Shown here piece by piece: positions 18,320 through 26,419 of a stretch of 64,000 nucleotides of DNA. Made by a program: the position numbers and the translations under genes. This DNA comes from VRUE01 sp963725085 (GTDB lineage: Bacteria; Actinomycetota; Thermoleophilia; Solirubrobacterales; 70-9), in contig CAVRXM010000003.1 in assembly GCA_963725085.1 (NCBI GenBank), forward strand, positions 186,001 through 250,000. Reading direction: 5' to 3'. Under the pieces are notes generated by a model. The model was not told the origin of the DNA, did no database searches, and saw nothing but the letters and a program-made list of their open reading frames with translations. Each line of letters opens with the position of its first letter. Position 1 is the stretch's first letter.

Positions 18320-19435
18320 CTATGAGACCGGGGAGTCGGCAAGTTGCTCGATTCCGCTTGCCCGCTGACCCCCCGCGGCGAGCATCAGTTTGAAGTCGTG
18401 CGGACTCGAGGCGTAGTCGAGCGCGATGTGCTCGGAGACCTTGCCTTCCATCACGTAGGTGAGGAGGGACTGGTCGAACGTGCGCATCCCGTAGTACTCG
18501 CCCTCGGCGATGACCTCGGTGATCTTCCCGGTCTCGTCTGGGTTCATGATCAGGTCCTCGACCCTGCCGGTGACAATCATGATCTCCGACGCCGGCACCC
18601 GGCCTTCGCCGGTGATGTCGGGAACGAGTCGCTGGGCGATCGCGCCCCTCAGCGTCGCGGCGAGCATCACCCTCGCCTGGTGCTGAAGGTGCGGCGGGAA
18701 GACGTCGATGATCCGGTTGATCGTCTCGGTCGCGTCGAGGGTGTGGACCGTGGAGAGGACAAGGTGCCCGGTCTCGGCCGCGGTCAGCGCGGTGCGGACG
18801 GTCTCTTCGTCGCGCATCTCGCCGATCAGGATCACGTCGGGGTCCTGGCGCAGGACGCGTTTCATCGCCCGGCCGAAGCTCTCGGTGTCGGACCCGACTT
18901 CTCGCTGGTTGATGATCGAGGTTTTGTCCTCGTGCAGGTACTCGATCGGGTCCTCGAGGGTGATGATGTGATGCGGCCGGGTGCGGTTGATGTGATCGAT
19001 CATCGCCGCCAGCGTCGTGCTCTTCCCCGAGCCGGTGGTGCCGGTGACGAGGATGATCCCGCGCTGCTCTTCAGCCAGTTTCGTGACGACCGGCGGCAGT
19101 CCGAGCTGCTCGACCGAGCGGATCTCGAACGGAATCGCGCGGCAGACGATCGAGATCGAGCCGCGCTGTTTGAAGGTGTTGACCCTGAACCGCGAGAGGC
19201 CGGCGATCGAGTAGGAGAAGTCGGCCTCGCCGGCCTCCTCGAATTCGGTCAGCGACCGGACCTCGGCGATGTCGTGGAAGGCTTTCTCGGTGTCTTTCTC
19301 GCCGAGCCTCTCGTAGCCCTCGAGTGGCATGAGCTCGCCGTGCAGGCGGATCGTCGGCGGAGCGCCGACTTTGATGTGAAGGTCCGAGCCTTCACGCTCG
19401 ATCAGTTTCTGCAGGGCAATGTCGATCTCGAACAT
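18320..19435 (-). CDS. Second PilT-family ATPase (PilT/PilU-like)
   Basis: 371 residues, intact. REGSDLHIKVGAPPTIRLHG is the N-terminal domain; the core has Walker A GTTGSGKSTTLAAMIDH, Asp box TLEDPIEYLHED, Walker B DVILIGEMRDEETV and His box TGHLVLSTVHTLD. It differs clearly from the pilT product downstream. The insertion PDETGKITEVIAEGEYYGM replaces the AIRNLIRE-type retraction motif. This could make it a PilU-like accessory retraction motor or a regulator of the main motor. It is the first gene of the pilus locus in the direction of transcription, 84 bases before the PilX-like gene. Confidence 0.9.
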   Translation of the reverse strand: MFEIDIALQKLIEREGSDLHIKVGAPPTIRLHGELMPLEGYERLGEKDTEKAFHDIAEVRSLTEFEEAGEADFSYSIAGLSRFRVNTFKQRGSISIVCRAIPFEIRSVEQLGLPPVVTKLAEEQRGIILVTGTTGSGKSTTLAAMIDHINRTRPHHIITLEDPIEYLHEDKTSIINQREVGSDTESFGRAMKRVLRQDPDVILIGEMRDEETVRTALTAAETGHLVLSTVHTLDATETINRIIDVFPPHLQHQARVMLAATLRGAIAQRLVPDITGEGRVPASEIMIVTGRVEDLIMNPDETGKITEVIAEGEYYGMRTFDQSLLTYVMEGKVSEHIALDYASSPHDFKLMLAAGGQRASGIEQLADSPVS

Positions 19436-19486
19436 CCCGGCTCATATCGGCCGGGATGCCCGAACGCCTTAGCGCGCCCCGCCGGC

Positions 19487-20593
19487 TCAGGTGACTTCGC
19501 GCAGTTTCTGCGCTTCGCCCAGCTGCTGGAGCTTCTTCAGGCTCTGGTTCTCGATCTGGCGGATCCGCTCGCGGGTGACATTGAAGGTCCGCCCGACCTC
19601 GTCCAGGGTCCGCGGGTGCTCGCCGCCGAGCCCGTAGCGGAGCTCGAGCACGCGGCGCTCGCGGTAGGAGAGGTTCTCGAGCGCCTCCTTCAGCGCCTCT
19701 TTCGTGAGCAGGTCGGCCGCCCGGTCGAACGGGGACTCGGCCTTCTCGTCGGCGATGAACTGGCCGAACTCGGACTCCTCCTCGTCGCCGACCGGCTTCT
19801 CGAGCGAGACCGGGGCCTGCGCCGAGCGCTTGATCGAGTCGACCTCCTCGGGGTCGATCCCGGTCACCTCGGCGATCTCCTCCGGAGTCGGCTCACGGCC
19901 GAGCTCGGTGACGAGCTTGCGCTCCGCCCGCCCGATCTTGTTCAGCTTCTCGACCACGTGGACCGGGATCCGGATCGTCCGCGCCTTGTCGGCGAGGGCA
20001 CGGGCGATCGCCTGGCGGATCCACCAGGTCGCGTAGGTGGAGAACTTGAACCCCTTGCGGTAGTCGAACTTCTCCGCCGCGCGGACGAGGCCCAGCGTCC
20101 CCTCCTGGATCAGGTCGAGGAACGGCAGCCCCTGGTTGCGGTAGTTCTTGGCGATCGAGACGACGAGGCGCAGGTTGGACTCGACCATTTTCTGCTTCGC
20201 GTCGAGGTCCCCGCGCTCGATCCGTTTCGCGAGTTCGACCTCCTCCTGAGCGGTCAGGAGGCGGACTTTGCCGATGTCCTTGAGAAACAGCTGGAGGCTG
20301 TCCGTCGTCATGTCCGGTTTCAGGTCGAGCGCCTGTTTCTGGCGGCGCCGGCCTTTTTTCCCGGACGGTTCGGGCATCGCGTCCGCGGCCGCTTTCTGGG
20401 CCGGATCCATGTCCTCGACAAGCTCGATCCCCGACTTCTCGAGGTGTCCGTAGAGGTCCTCGACGTCGGACTCGTCGAGATCGACCTCCGAGACCGCGGA
20501 GGCGATATCGCCGAAGGTCAGCACGCCGAGCTGCTGACCACGCGTGATCAGCCCTTTTACCTCCTCAAGCTCCTGAAGCTCTGCTACCAGCAT
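19487..20593 (-). CDS. rpoD: Primary RNA polymerase sigma-70 factor
   Basis: 368 residues, intact. An acidic region 1.1-like N-terminus (KGLITRGQQLGVLTFGDI) and a basic linker (PSGKKGRRRQK) precede region 1.2 (DSLQLFLKDIGKVRLLTAQE). Region 2 includes NLRLVVSIAKNYRNQGLPF, LDLIQEGTLGLVRAAEKFD and FSTYATWWIRQAIARALAD. Region 3 follows (REPTPEEIAEVTGIDPEEV). Region 4 has ERRVLELRYGLGG and the helix-turn-helix TLDEVGRTFNVTRERIRQIE. The presence of region 1.1 and complete regions 1.2-4.2 indicates the housekeeping sigma factor. A possible SOS box and an intrinsic-terminator-like hairpin lie in its upstream region. Confidence 0.95.
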   Translation of the reverse strand: MLVAELQELEEVKGLITRGQQLGVLTFGDIASAVSEVDLDESDVEDLYGHLEKSGIELVEDMDPAQKAAADAMPEPSGKKGRRRQKQALDLKPDMTTDSLQLFLKDIGKVRLLTAQEEVELAKRIERGDLDAKQKMVESNLRLVVSIAKNYRNQGLPFLDLIQEGTLGLVRAAEKFDYRKGFKFSTYATWWIRQAIARALADKARTIRIPVHVVEKLNKIGRAERKLVTELGREPTPEEIAEVTGIDPEEVDSIKRSAQAPVSLEKPVGDEEESEFGQFIADEKAESPFDRAADLLTKEALKEALENLSYRERRVLELRYGLGGEHPRTLDEVGRTFNVTRERIRQIENQSLKKLQQLGEAQKLREVT

Positions 20594-20673
20594 CCTGTCT
20601 GCGCTCGTTTCTTTCAGCTAGGTGGTTTAGTCCTGCTCATGAAAGGCCGTCCGCAGCGAAAAGTCTCGAAAAA

Positions 20674-20695
20674 ACGGACCGAGAATTCGGTCCGT
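20674..20695 (-). terminator. Intrinsic terminator-like hairpin upstream of rpoD
   Basis: On the minus strand ACGGACCGA-ATTC-TCGGTCCGT (9-bp perfect stem) is followed directly by TTTTT, the form of a rho-independent terminator. It stands about 80 bases before the rpoD start codon, with no minus-strand gene upstream that it could end. Either a short leader RNA stops here or it is an attenuator for rpoD. Confidence 0.65.
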
Positions 20696-20744
20696 CCTGC
20701 ATGCGACTCACTACGAGGGCTTCATGCGGGCATCCGTGCCCAGT

Positions 20745-20758
20745 CAAACGTCTGTTCG
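20745..20758. promoter_or_regulatory. Candidate LexA (SOS) box between rpoD and the YihY gene
   Basis: CAAACGTCTGTTCG reads on the minus strand as CGAACAGACGTTTG, which fits the Gram-positive/actinobacterial LexA pattern CGAAC-N4-GTTYG at every fixed position. It is 31 bases before the YihY-type start and about 150 bases before rpoD, so either gene or both could be damage-inducible. No lexA or recA is in the window. Confidence 0.6.
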
Positions 20759-20788
20759 TATGATAGGCGCTTCAGTTTCTGAAGTCAA

Positions 20789-21691
20789 ATGCTCGGGGCC
20801 CTCCAACATCCACGGCCCTGGCTGAACGGCTTCTGGCAGCGCGCCTACCGCGAGAACGTCACCGGGCTCTCGGCGATGGTCGCCTACAACCTGATGCTGG
20901 CGGTCTTCCCGTTCGCTCTGCTCGTCCTCTTCTTCTTCGGCCAGGTGCTGAAAATCGGGGGGGTCGAAGCGAGCGTCGTCGACGACCTCCAGCGCCTCTT
21001 CCCCAACACCGAGCAGACGACGCTGACCGACGTCCTGACCAGGATCCAGGACAACACGACTACGATCGGGATCGCGGCGCTGCTGGGATCGATCTGGATC
21101 GGCGCCTCGTTCTGGGGCGCGATGGACACCGCCTTCTGCCGGATCTACCACGTCGAATGCCGGGGCTGGATCGAGCAGAAGCGGTTCTCGTTCACGATGC
21201 TGCTCGTCGTCCTCCTCTTCATCGCCGCCTCGATCGTCCTGCCGACGATGGAGGCGGCGCTCGTCTCGAGCACCGACCGGCTGCCGCTCGGGCTGTCCGA
21301 CATCAAGGCGATCGACACGATCCTGCTGCTGATCGCGGCGCTCCTGATCACCTTCGCGCTCCTCTGCGTGATCTTCTGGGCGGTCCCGAAAGGCCACATG
21401 CCGTGGCGCGACGTCTGGCCCGGCGCCCTGTTCGTCACCCTCACGACCGGCATCGCCAACTGGGCGTTCCCGTTCTACCTCTCGAACGTCTCGAGCCTGT
21501 CGCGCTTCGGCTCGACCCTCGGCTTCGCGCTCATCACCCTGCTCTGGTTCTACGCGCTGAGCCTGGCGCTGCTCGCCGGGGCGGTGATCAACAGCCTCCG
21601 CCACGAGCTCCACGACACCGGCGAAATGCCGTATTCGACGCCCGTGGCCGTTAAAGCCAGGCCGCCCGGCGGGTGCAGCGAGTGCGACTGA
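20789..21691 (+). CDS. YihY/BrkB-family integral membrane protein
   Basis: 300 residues, intact, about six membrane helices. The N-terminal segment RENVTGLSAMVAYNLMLAVFP contains the family hallmark (x-GLSAxxAYNLxLAxFP). Further helices are TMLLVVLLFIAASIVLPTM and TILLLIAALLITFALLCVIF. The signature AVPKGHMPWRDVWPGALF precedes the last helices, and the C-terminus LITLLWFYALSLALLAGAVI is also conserved. Formerly misnamed ribonuclease BN; the biochemical function is unsettled. The GTG/ATG region follows a short inverted repeat CTTCAG-TTT-CTGAAG. Convergent with glpX, 12 bases apart. Confidence 0.9.
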   Translation: MLGALQHPRPWLNGFWQRAYRENVTGLSAMVAYNLMLAVFPFALLVLFFFGQVLKIGGVEASVVDDLQRLFPNTEQTTLTDVLTRIQDNTTTIGIAALLGSIWIGASFWGAMDTAFCRIYHVECRGWIEQKRFSFTMLLVVLLFIAASIVLPTMEAALVSSTDRLPLGLSDIKAIDTILLLIAALLITFALLCVIFWAVPKGHMPWRDVWPGALFVTLTTGIANWAFPFYLSNVSSLSRFGSTLGFALITLLWFYALSLALLAGAVINSLRHELHDTGEMPYSTPVAVKARPPGGCSECD

Positions 21692-21703
21692 GGCGGATGC
21701 AGC

Positions 21704-22720
21704 TCAGCCGTAGCGCTCGCCGATGATCGCCCGCAGCTTCGAGCGGTCGTGCGTCGCCTGGATCCGGCGCACCGTCCCCGAGCGCGAGCGCATCACCAGC
21801 GACTCGGTCGTCGCCCCGGGCCCGCGGTAGCGGACGCCCTGGAGGACGTCGCCATCGGTCACGCCGGAGGCGGAGAAGAAGACGTCCTCGCCCGAACAGA
21901 GGTCGTTGCCGGCCAGCACCCGGTCGAGGTCGTAGCCGGCGTCGACCGCGGCCTGGCGCTCGCCGTCGTCGCGTGGCCAGAGCCGGCCGATCAACTGGCC
22001 GCCCATCGACTTCAGCGCCGCGGCCGAGATCACGCCCTCCGGCGTCCCGCCGATTCCCCAGAGGAGGTCGACCGGCGAGCGATCGCTGACCGCGAGCAGC
22101 GCCGCCGAGACGTCGCCGTCGGTGATCAGGCGGATCCGGGCGCCGGCCTCGCGAACCTCCTTCATCGCATCCTCGTGGCGGGGGCGGTCGAGCATGACGA
22201 CGGTGACGTCGCCGACGCTCCCCCCCTTGCGGTCGGCGATCAGCTTCAGGGTCTCCGGTAGCGGCCGGTCGAGATCGAGGAGGTCGGCGATTTCCTCGCC
22301 CCCGGCCATCTTTTCCATGTAGACGCAGGGCCCGGGGTCGAACATCGTCCCCCGCTCGGCGAGGGCGATGACCGCGATCGCGCTCGGCATCCCGAGCGCG
22401 CAGAGGCGGGTGCCCTCGAGCGGGTCGACTGCGATGTCGACCACCGGCGAGCTTCCGTCGCCGATGCTCTCGCCGTTGTAGAGCATCGGCGCCTCGTCCT
22501 TCTCGCCCTCGCCGATGACGACGATGCCGTCCATCGAAACCGAGTCGAGGACGAACCGCATCGCGTCGACCGCGGCCTGGTCGGCGGCGATCTTGTCGCC
22601 GCGCCCGACCCAGCGCGCCGAGGCGAGCGCCGCCGCCTCGGTGACGCGGACCAGCTCCAGCGCCAGGTTGCGATCGGGCTTCTGCTGCGCGCTCCCCTCC
22701 ATCCCCAGCACATTAATCAC
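21704..22720 (-). CDS. glpX: Class II fructose-1,6-bisphosphatase GlpX
   Basis: 338 residues, intact. Removes the 1-phosphate in gluconeogenesis; Li+-sensitive metal enzyme related to inositol phosphatases. Conserved parts: NLALELVRVTEAAALASARW, GRGDKIAADQAAVDAMR, IVVIGEGEKDEAPMLYNGE, the metal site VDIAVDPLEGTRLCALG, LIADRKGGSVGDVTVVMLDR, ITDGDVSAALL and LLWGIGGTPEGVISAAA. The GTG start is chosen because AGGAGG lies seven to eight bases upstream; an ATG six codons in lacks a spaced site. GlpX is the usual FBPase in actinobacteria. Confidence 0.96.
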   Translation of the reverse strand: MINVLGMEGSAQQKPDRNLALELVRVTEAAALASARWVGRGDKIAADQAAVDAMRFVLDSVSMDGIVVIGEGEKDEAPMLYNGESIGDGSSPVVDIAVDPLEGTRLCALGMPSAIAVIALAERGTMFDPGPCVYMEKMAGGEEIADLLDLDRPLPETLKLIADRKGGSVGDVTVVMLDRPRHEDAMKEVREAGARIRLITDGDVSAALLAVSDRSPVDLLWGIGGTPEGVISAAALKSMGGQLIGRLWPRDDGERQAAVDAGYDLDRVLAGNDLCSGEDVFFSASGVTDGDVLQGVRYRGPGATTESLVMRSRSGTVRRIQATHDRSKLRAIIGERYG

Positions 22721-22859
22721 TCCGCCGCCTCCTCAGTCAACTGCACTGCCTCCTCCGCTTCGCGTCCGGGGGCAGTGCCACTCAGCCACATCAGCGCCGC
22801 TCGCCGGAATCAAACTGTGAGGCTCGCTAATCAGGACTTCGAGGGTTAGGGTCCCGCAG
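22721..22859. other. Divergent intergenic region glpX / F420 oxidoreductase
   Basis: 139 bases holding the promoters of two divergent genes. AGGAGG for glpX is at its left end; the right end has GAGGGTTAGGG before the oxidoreductase ATG. I see no clear -10/-35 boxes or palindrome. Confidence 0.4.
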
Positions 22860-23789
22860 ATGAACCGTTGGGGATTGACGCTGCCGCTGCCGGGGACGCC
22901 GCTCGCCGATCATGAGGCGCTGGTCAAGCGGGCCGAGGCGTCGGGCTATACGGATCTCTGGACCGGCGAGACGAACGGTCCCGACGGCTTCACGCCACTC
23001 GCGCTCAGCGCCGCCTGGACCGACGAGATGCGGCTCGGCACCGGCGTCGTCGGCGTCTTTCAGCGGGGGCCGGCGCTGCTCGCCCAGGAGGCCTCGGCGC
23101 TCGCCGACGCCTCCGGCGGCCGTTTCGTCCTCGGGATCGGCTCCTCCTCGGACCGGATCGTCGAAGGCTGGAACGGGATCCCGTTCGAAAAGCCCCTGAC
23201 CAGGGTCCGGGAGACCGTCGAGTTCCTCGACGCCGCGCTGGCCGGAGAGCGGGCGCCGGGCGGGTTCAAGCTCGAAATCAAGCCGAGTTTCGAGGTCCCG
23301 ATCGTGCTCGCGGCGCTGCGCGGGAAGATGCTCGACCTCGCCGTCGAGCGTGCGAGCGGCGCCTTCTCGAACTTCCTGCCGTTGGGTGGCCTTCCCCAGG
23401 TGACCGAGCAGATCGCGGCCGCCCCGGAGGACTTCGAGCTCCTCTGTCGCTTCTTCTGCCTGCCCGGTGACCGCGAGGCGGTCGAGCCGCTGGCGCGGTT
23501 CATGTTCGCCTCCTACGCCACGGTCCCGGTGTACGCCAACTTCTTCCGCTGGCTCGGCTACGGCGACAAGATCGACCCGATGGTCGCCGCCTGGGAGGCC
23601 GGGGACCGCAAGGCTGCTGCGGAGGCGGCGCCATGGGACGTGATCGAGGAGACCTTCATCTTCGGCGAGCCGGCCGAGATGAAGGAGAAGCTCGGCGCCT
23701 TCGTCGAGGGCGGCGTCACTCTCCCGATCCTGCTGCTGGTCACGACTCCCGACCAGGCGGGCGATCTGATCGAGGCGCTGGCGCCCTAG
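22860..23789 (+). CDS. LLM-class F420-dependent oxidoreductase
   Basis: 309 residues, intact. Luciferase-like TIM barrel: starts MNRWGLTLPLPGTPLADH, with GYTDLWTGETNGPDGFTPLA, RLGTGVVGVFQRGPALLAQEA and GGRFVLGIGSSSDRIVEGWNG, the strand-loop segments that bind F420 (or FMN) in this superfamily. FVEGGVTLPILLLVT closes the barrel. Actinobacterial members mostly use F420H2 to reduce or oxidise small molecules; the substrate cannot be told. It stands alone, convergent to egtD with a GC hairpin between them. A second, only distantly similar member lies near 32-33 kb. Confidence 0.88.
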   Translation: MNRWGLTLPLPGTPLADHEALVKRAEASGYTDLWTGETNGPDGFTPLALSAAWTDEMRLGTGVVGVFQRGPALLAQEASALADASGGRFVLGIGSSSDRIVEGWNGIPFEKPLTRVRETVEFLDAALAGERAPGGFKLEIKPSFEVPIVLAALRGKMLDLAVERASGAFSNFLPLGGLPQVTEQIAAAPEDFELLCRFFCLPGDREAVEPLARFMFASYATVPVYANFFRWLGYGDKIDPMVAAWEAGDRKAAAEAAPWDVIEETFIFGEPAEMKEKLGAFVEGGVTLPILLLVTTPDQAGDLIEALAP

Positions 23790-23798
23790 CCGAGCCGG

Positions 23799-23815
23799 GC
23801 CCGGTGGGACCGGGC
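23799..23815. terminator. GC hairpin between convergent genes
   Basis: GCCCGGT-GGG-ACCGGGC, a perfect 7-bp stem in the 37-base gap between the oxidoreductase and egtD stops. Its position fits a two-way terminator. No T tracts. Confidence 0.5.
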
Positions 23816-23826
23816 GGCCGCCTCCT

Positions 23827-24819
23827 TCAGCAGGCCCGTGCCAGGCTGAGCGCGAAGTCGCCGGCCGGATCGGTGAACCAGCCGCGCAGCTCGAGGCCGG
23901 CGTCGCCGTAGATCTGCTCGAGCCGCTCGCGGGTGAACTTGGCCGAGATCTCGGTCCTCATCCGCTCGCCGGCGGCGAACCGGACCGTGAGGTCGAGCCC
24001 GTCGACGCGGATAGTCTGGTCGACCGTCGAGCGCAGCCCGATGTCCATCCAGGCCTCGTCCTCGTCGAACCGGGCGACGTGCTCGAAGGCGGCGAGGTCG
24101 AAGTCGGCGCCGAGCTCGCGGTTGAGGACCGCGAGGACGTTCTTGTTGAATTCCGCGGTGACGCCGGCCGAGTCGTTGTAGGCGGCCTCGAGTCGGGCCG
24201 TGTCCTTGACCAGGTCCGTCCCCAGCAGGAGGCTGTCCTCGGGGCCGAGCATCGCGGCGATCCGCGAGAGGAACTCGCCCCGGGGGTCCGGGTAGAGGTT
24301 CCCGATCGTGCCGCCGAGGAAGGCGATCAGGCGGCCGCCGTCGGCCTCGGGGATCAGCTCGAGGTCCTGCTCGAAATCGCAGACGAGGCCGCTCACCGAG
24401 AGCTCCGGGTACTCGTCGACGAGGCTGGCCGCGGTCTCGTGGGTGATCTCCTCGGAGATGTCGACCGGGACGAACAGCTCGAGACAGCCGGCATCCTCCA
24501 TCGCGCTCAGCAGATGGCGGGTCTTCGCCGCCGAGCCGGACCCGAGCTCGACCAGCGTTCGCGGCCGGCCGGCAGCGGTGAGGATCTCGCCGCTGCGGCC
24601 CGAGAGGATCTCGCGCTCGGCCCGGGTCGGGTAGTACTCGGAGAGCTCGGTGATCCGCTCGAAGAGCTGCGAGCCGCGCTCGTCGTAGAAGTACTTCGGC
24701 GCCAGCTCCTTCGGCCTCGCGGTCAGGCCGGTGCGGACCTCGTGCGCCATCTCGGCGCCCTGGGCGCCGGTGTAATGGACCTCGATCTCGACCCGGTCGG
24801 CGGTCGCGGTCGGCTTCAT
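23827..24819 (-). CDS. egtD: EgtD, histidine N-alpha-methyltransferase (ergothioneine synthesis)
   Basis: 330 residues, intact. SAM enzyme that trimethylates histidine to hercynine. Key parts: PKELAPKYFYDERGSQLFE, ELSEYYPTRAEREIL, the SAM motif LVELGSGSAAKTRHLL, FVPVDISEEITHETA, LIAFLGGTIGNLYPD, LLLGTDLVKDTARLEAAYND, GVTAEFNKNVLAVLNRELGA and the C-terminal EISAKFTRERLEQIYGDAG, all standard in EgtD. The ATG overlaps the egtB TGA (ATGA), so translation is coupled. ATG chosen because the upstream extension lies in another frame of egtB. Confidence 0.96.
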   Translation of the reverse strand: MKPTATADRVEIEVHYTGAQGAEMAHEVRTGLTARPKELAPKYFYDERGSQLFERITELSEYYPTRAEREILSGRSGEILTAAGRPRTLVELGSGSAAKTRHLLSAMEDAGCLELFVPVDISEEITHETAASLVDEYPELSVSGLVCDFEQDLELIPEADGGRLIAFLGGTIGNLYPDPRGEFLSRIAAMLGPEDSLLLGTDLVKDTARLEAAYNDSAGVTAEFNKNVLAVLNRELGADFDLAAFEHVARFDEDEAWMDIGLRSTVDQTIRVDGLDLTVRFAAGERMRTEISAKFTRERLEQIYGDAGLELRGWFTDPAGDFALSLARAC

Positions 24820-25931
24820 CGGCCGGCGTCCCTCGCGCAGCGCAGCCCGGCGAAGATCTGGCGCCGCTGCGGCAGGTCCCAGTTGCGGAACGTCGGCCTG
24901 GCGACCGAGGGATGGGTGGCCCAGGAGGATCCCCGCAGGACGCGATGCTCGTCGCCGAAGAAGACCTCCGAGTACTCGGGATAGGGGAACGCCTCGAATC
25001 CCGGGTAGCCGATGAAGTGCGACGAGGTCCATTCCCAGCCCGCGCCGAGGCCCTCGAGCTCGGGCCGGGCCGCCTCCCACTCGAACTCGGTCGGCAGCCG
25101 GCGGCCGGCCCAGCGGGCGAACGCGTCGGCCTCCTCCCAGGAGACGTGGATGACGGGTAGCGCCGGGTCGACCGGGGCGCGCCGCCCCATCGCCGTCGTC
25201 ACCCAGCCACCTTCGCCGTCGGCCTCCCAGTACATCGGCGGCTCGGCGCCCGTCTCCTCGATGAAGGAGATGAACTCGCCGTTGGACACGGGGTTGCGGT
25301 CGATCTCGAACGCGGCGAGCTCGACCTGGTGGCGGGGGCGCTCGTTGTCATAGGCGAATCCCGTACCCAGCGCGCCGATCTCGTACTCCCCCGCCTCGAT
25401 CGTGATCGTCTCCGGCCCTTCGGCGGCGAGGGCGGCAGGGAGGCTGATCGAGGCCGGCAGCTCGTAGCCGTCGACCAGCATCAGCAGCTGGAGCATCGTC
25501 TCGTTGTGCTGAAGCTCGTGCGCGAGCAGCATCTCGTAGACGAAGCCCTCGCGCAGCAGCGGGTCCTCGGCGTCGGCGCCGATCCCGACCCCCTCGAGGA
25601 CGTCGAGCGTCCGGGCCCGGACGTCGTCGAGGTAGGCGCGAAGGTCGTCGTCGCGCAGGATCGGCAGCTCGCCGCGGGCCCTGCGCGGATTCTCGATCGC
25701 GTCGTAGAACCGGCCCAGCTCACCGCGCAGCGGCTCGCGGTCGCCGACCGTCTGCACCAACCAGAGCTCCTCGAAGTTGGCGATGTGGCCGAGGTCCCAG
25801 GCGAGCGGGCTGAGCAGCGGCGAGTAGACCCGGTTGAGCTGATCGTCGTCGAGCTGGTCGACGAGATCGAGGGTGCGTCGGCGCGCCTCCGCGAGCCGGT
25901 CCGCGATCGCTGCCTTGGAGCTTGCAGTCAC
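24816..25931 (-). CDS. egtB: EgtB, hercynine sulfoxide synthase (non-heme iron)
   Basis: 371 residues, intact. An N-terminal DinB-like helical domain carries the iron ligands HELQHNE (H-x3-H-x-E). A C-terminal FGE-sulfatase domain has PRHQVELAAFEIDRNPVSNG, LPVIHVSWEEADAFARWAG, RLPTEFEWEAA, GWEWTSSHFIGYPGF, and the ending VLRGSSWATHPSVARPTFRNW. EgtB joins hercynine to a thiol with O2. No egtA (gamma-glutamylcysteine ligase), egtC or egtE is adjacent, so the thiol donor is open: cysteine-using EgtB types exist. The GTG-free ATG start is 70 bases from the divergent thioesterase. Confidence 0.95.
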   Translation of the reverse strand: MTASSKAAIADRLAEARRRTLDLVDQLDDDQLNRVYSPLLSPLAWDLGHIANFEELWLVQTVGDREPLRGELGRFYDAIENPRRARGELPILRDDDLRAYLDDVRARTLDVLEGVGIGADAEDPLLREGFVYEMLLAHELQHNETMLQLLMLVDGYELPASISLPAALAAEGPETITIEAGEYEIGALGTGFAYDNERPRHQVELAAFEIDRNPVSNGEFISFIEETGAEPPMYWEADGEGGWVTTAMGRRAPVDPALPVIHVSWEEADAFARWAGRRLPTEFEWEAARPELEGLGAGWEWTSSHFIGYPGFEAFPYPEYSEVFFGDEHRVLRGSSWATHPSVARPTFRNWDLPQRRQIFAGLRCARDAGR

Positions 25932-26002
25932 CTCGGTGGCGATGGCCGCAACCCTATCGAGGCGGCGGCTCCGGCTTGTGAAGGGCGCGATACGTTGCGC
26001 CG

Positions 26003-26419
26003 GTGCGCGGCGCCGAGCTGATCGCAGAGTTCCTCAAGCACTCGCCATTCGTCCGCCATCTCGGGATCGAGCTGCGCGAGATCGAGGACGACAGGGTCGT
26101 TCTCGCTCTGCCCTTTCGCGAGGACGTCGTGACGATCGGCGACGTCGTCCACGGGGGAGCGATCTCGACCCTGGCCGACACCGCGGCGATGGCGGCCTCC
26201 TGGTCGGCGATCGAGTTCGGGGACGAGCCGCCGCGGGGGACGACGGTGGGCCTCACCGTCGACTTCCTCTCCGCGGGCCGCGGCGCCGACCTGCTCGCCG
26301 AGGCGAAGGTGCTGCGGCGAGGTTCGAGCCTCTGCTTCTGCGAGGTCGCCGTGCGGCCCGGGGCGAGCGGGGACCTCGTCGCGACCGGCCTCGTCACCTA
26401 CAAGCTCGGGTCGCGGTGA
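26003..26419 (+). CDS. Hotdog-fold thioesterase (PaaI-like)
   Basis: 138 residues, GTG start. HSPFVRHLGIELREIEDDRVVL then the helix-loop VVHGGAISTLADTAAMAASW, in which VHGG..STLAD is the catalytic motif of PaaI/YbgC-type acyl-CoA thioesterases, and VGLTVDFLSAGRGADLLAEA for the central strands. The substrate is probably an aromatic or short-chain acyl-CoA by family. Its TGA overlaps the start of the methyltransferase (GTGA), so the two are cotranscribed. Divergent from egtB. Confidence 0.9.
   Translation: MRGAELIAEFLKHSPFVRHLGIELREIEDDRVVLALPFREDVVTIGDVVHGGAISTLADTAAMAASWSAIEFGDEPPRGTTVGLTVDFLSAGRGADLLAEAKVLRRGSSLCFCEVAVRPGASGDLVATGLVTYKLGSR

Noticed and set aside
18344..20782. An 812-codon plus-strand open frame over the second pilT and rpoD
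   Set aside because: Antisense shadow produced by G/C third-position bias; the minus-strand genes have all family motifs and the plus-strand reading has none.
24820..25080. N-terminal extension of EgtD into egtB
   Set aside because: The extra residues are the egtB 3' end read in another frame; the ATG overlapping the egtB stop gives the family's normal start.
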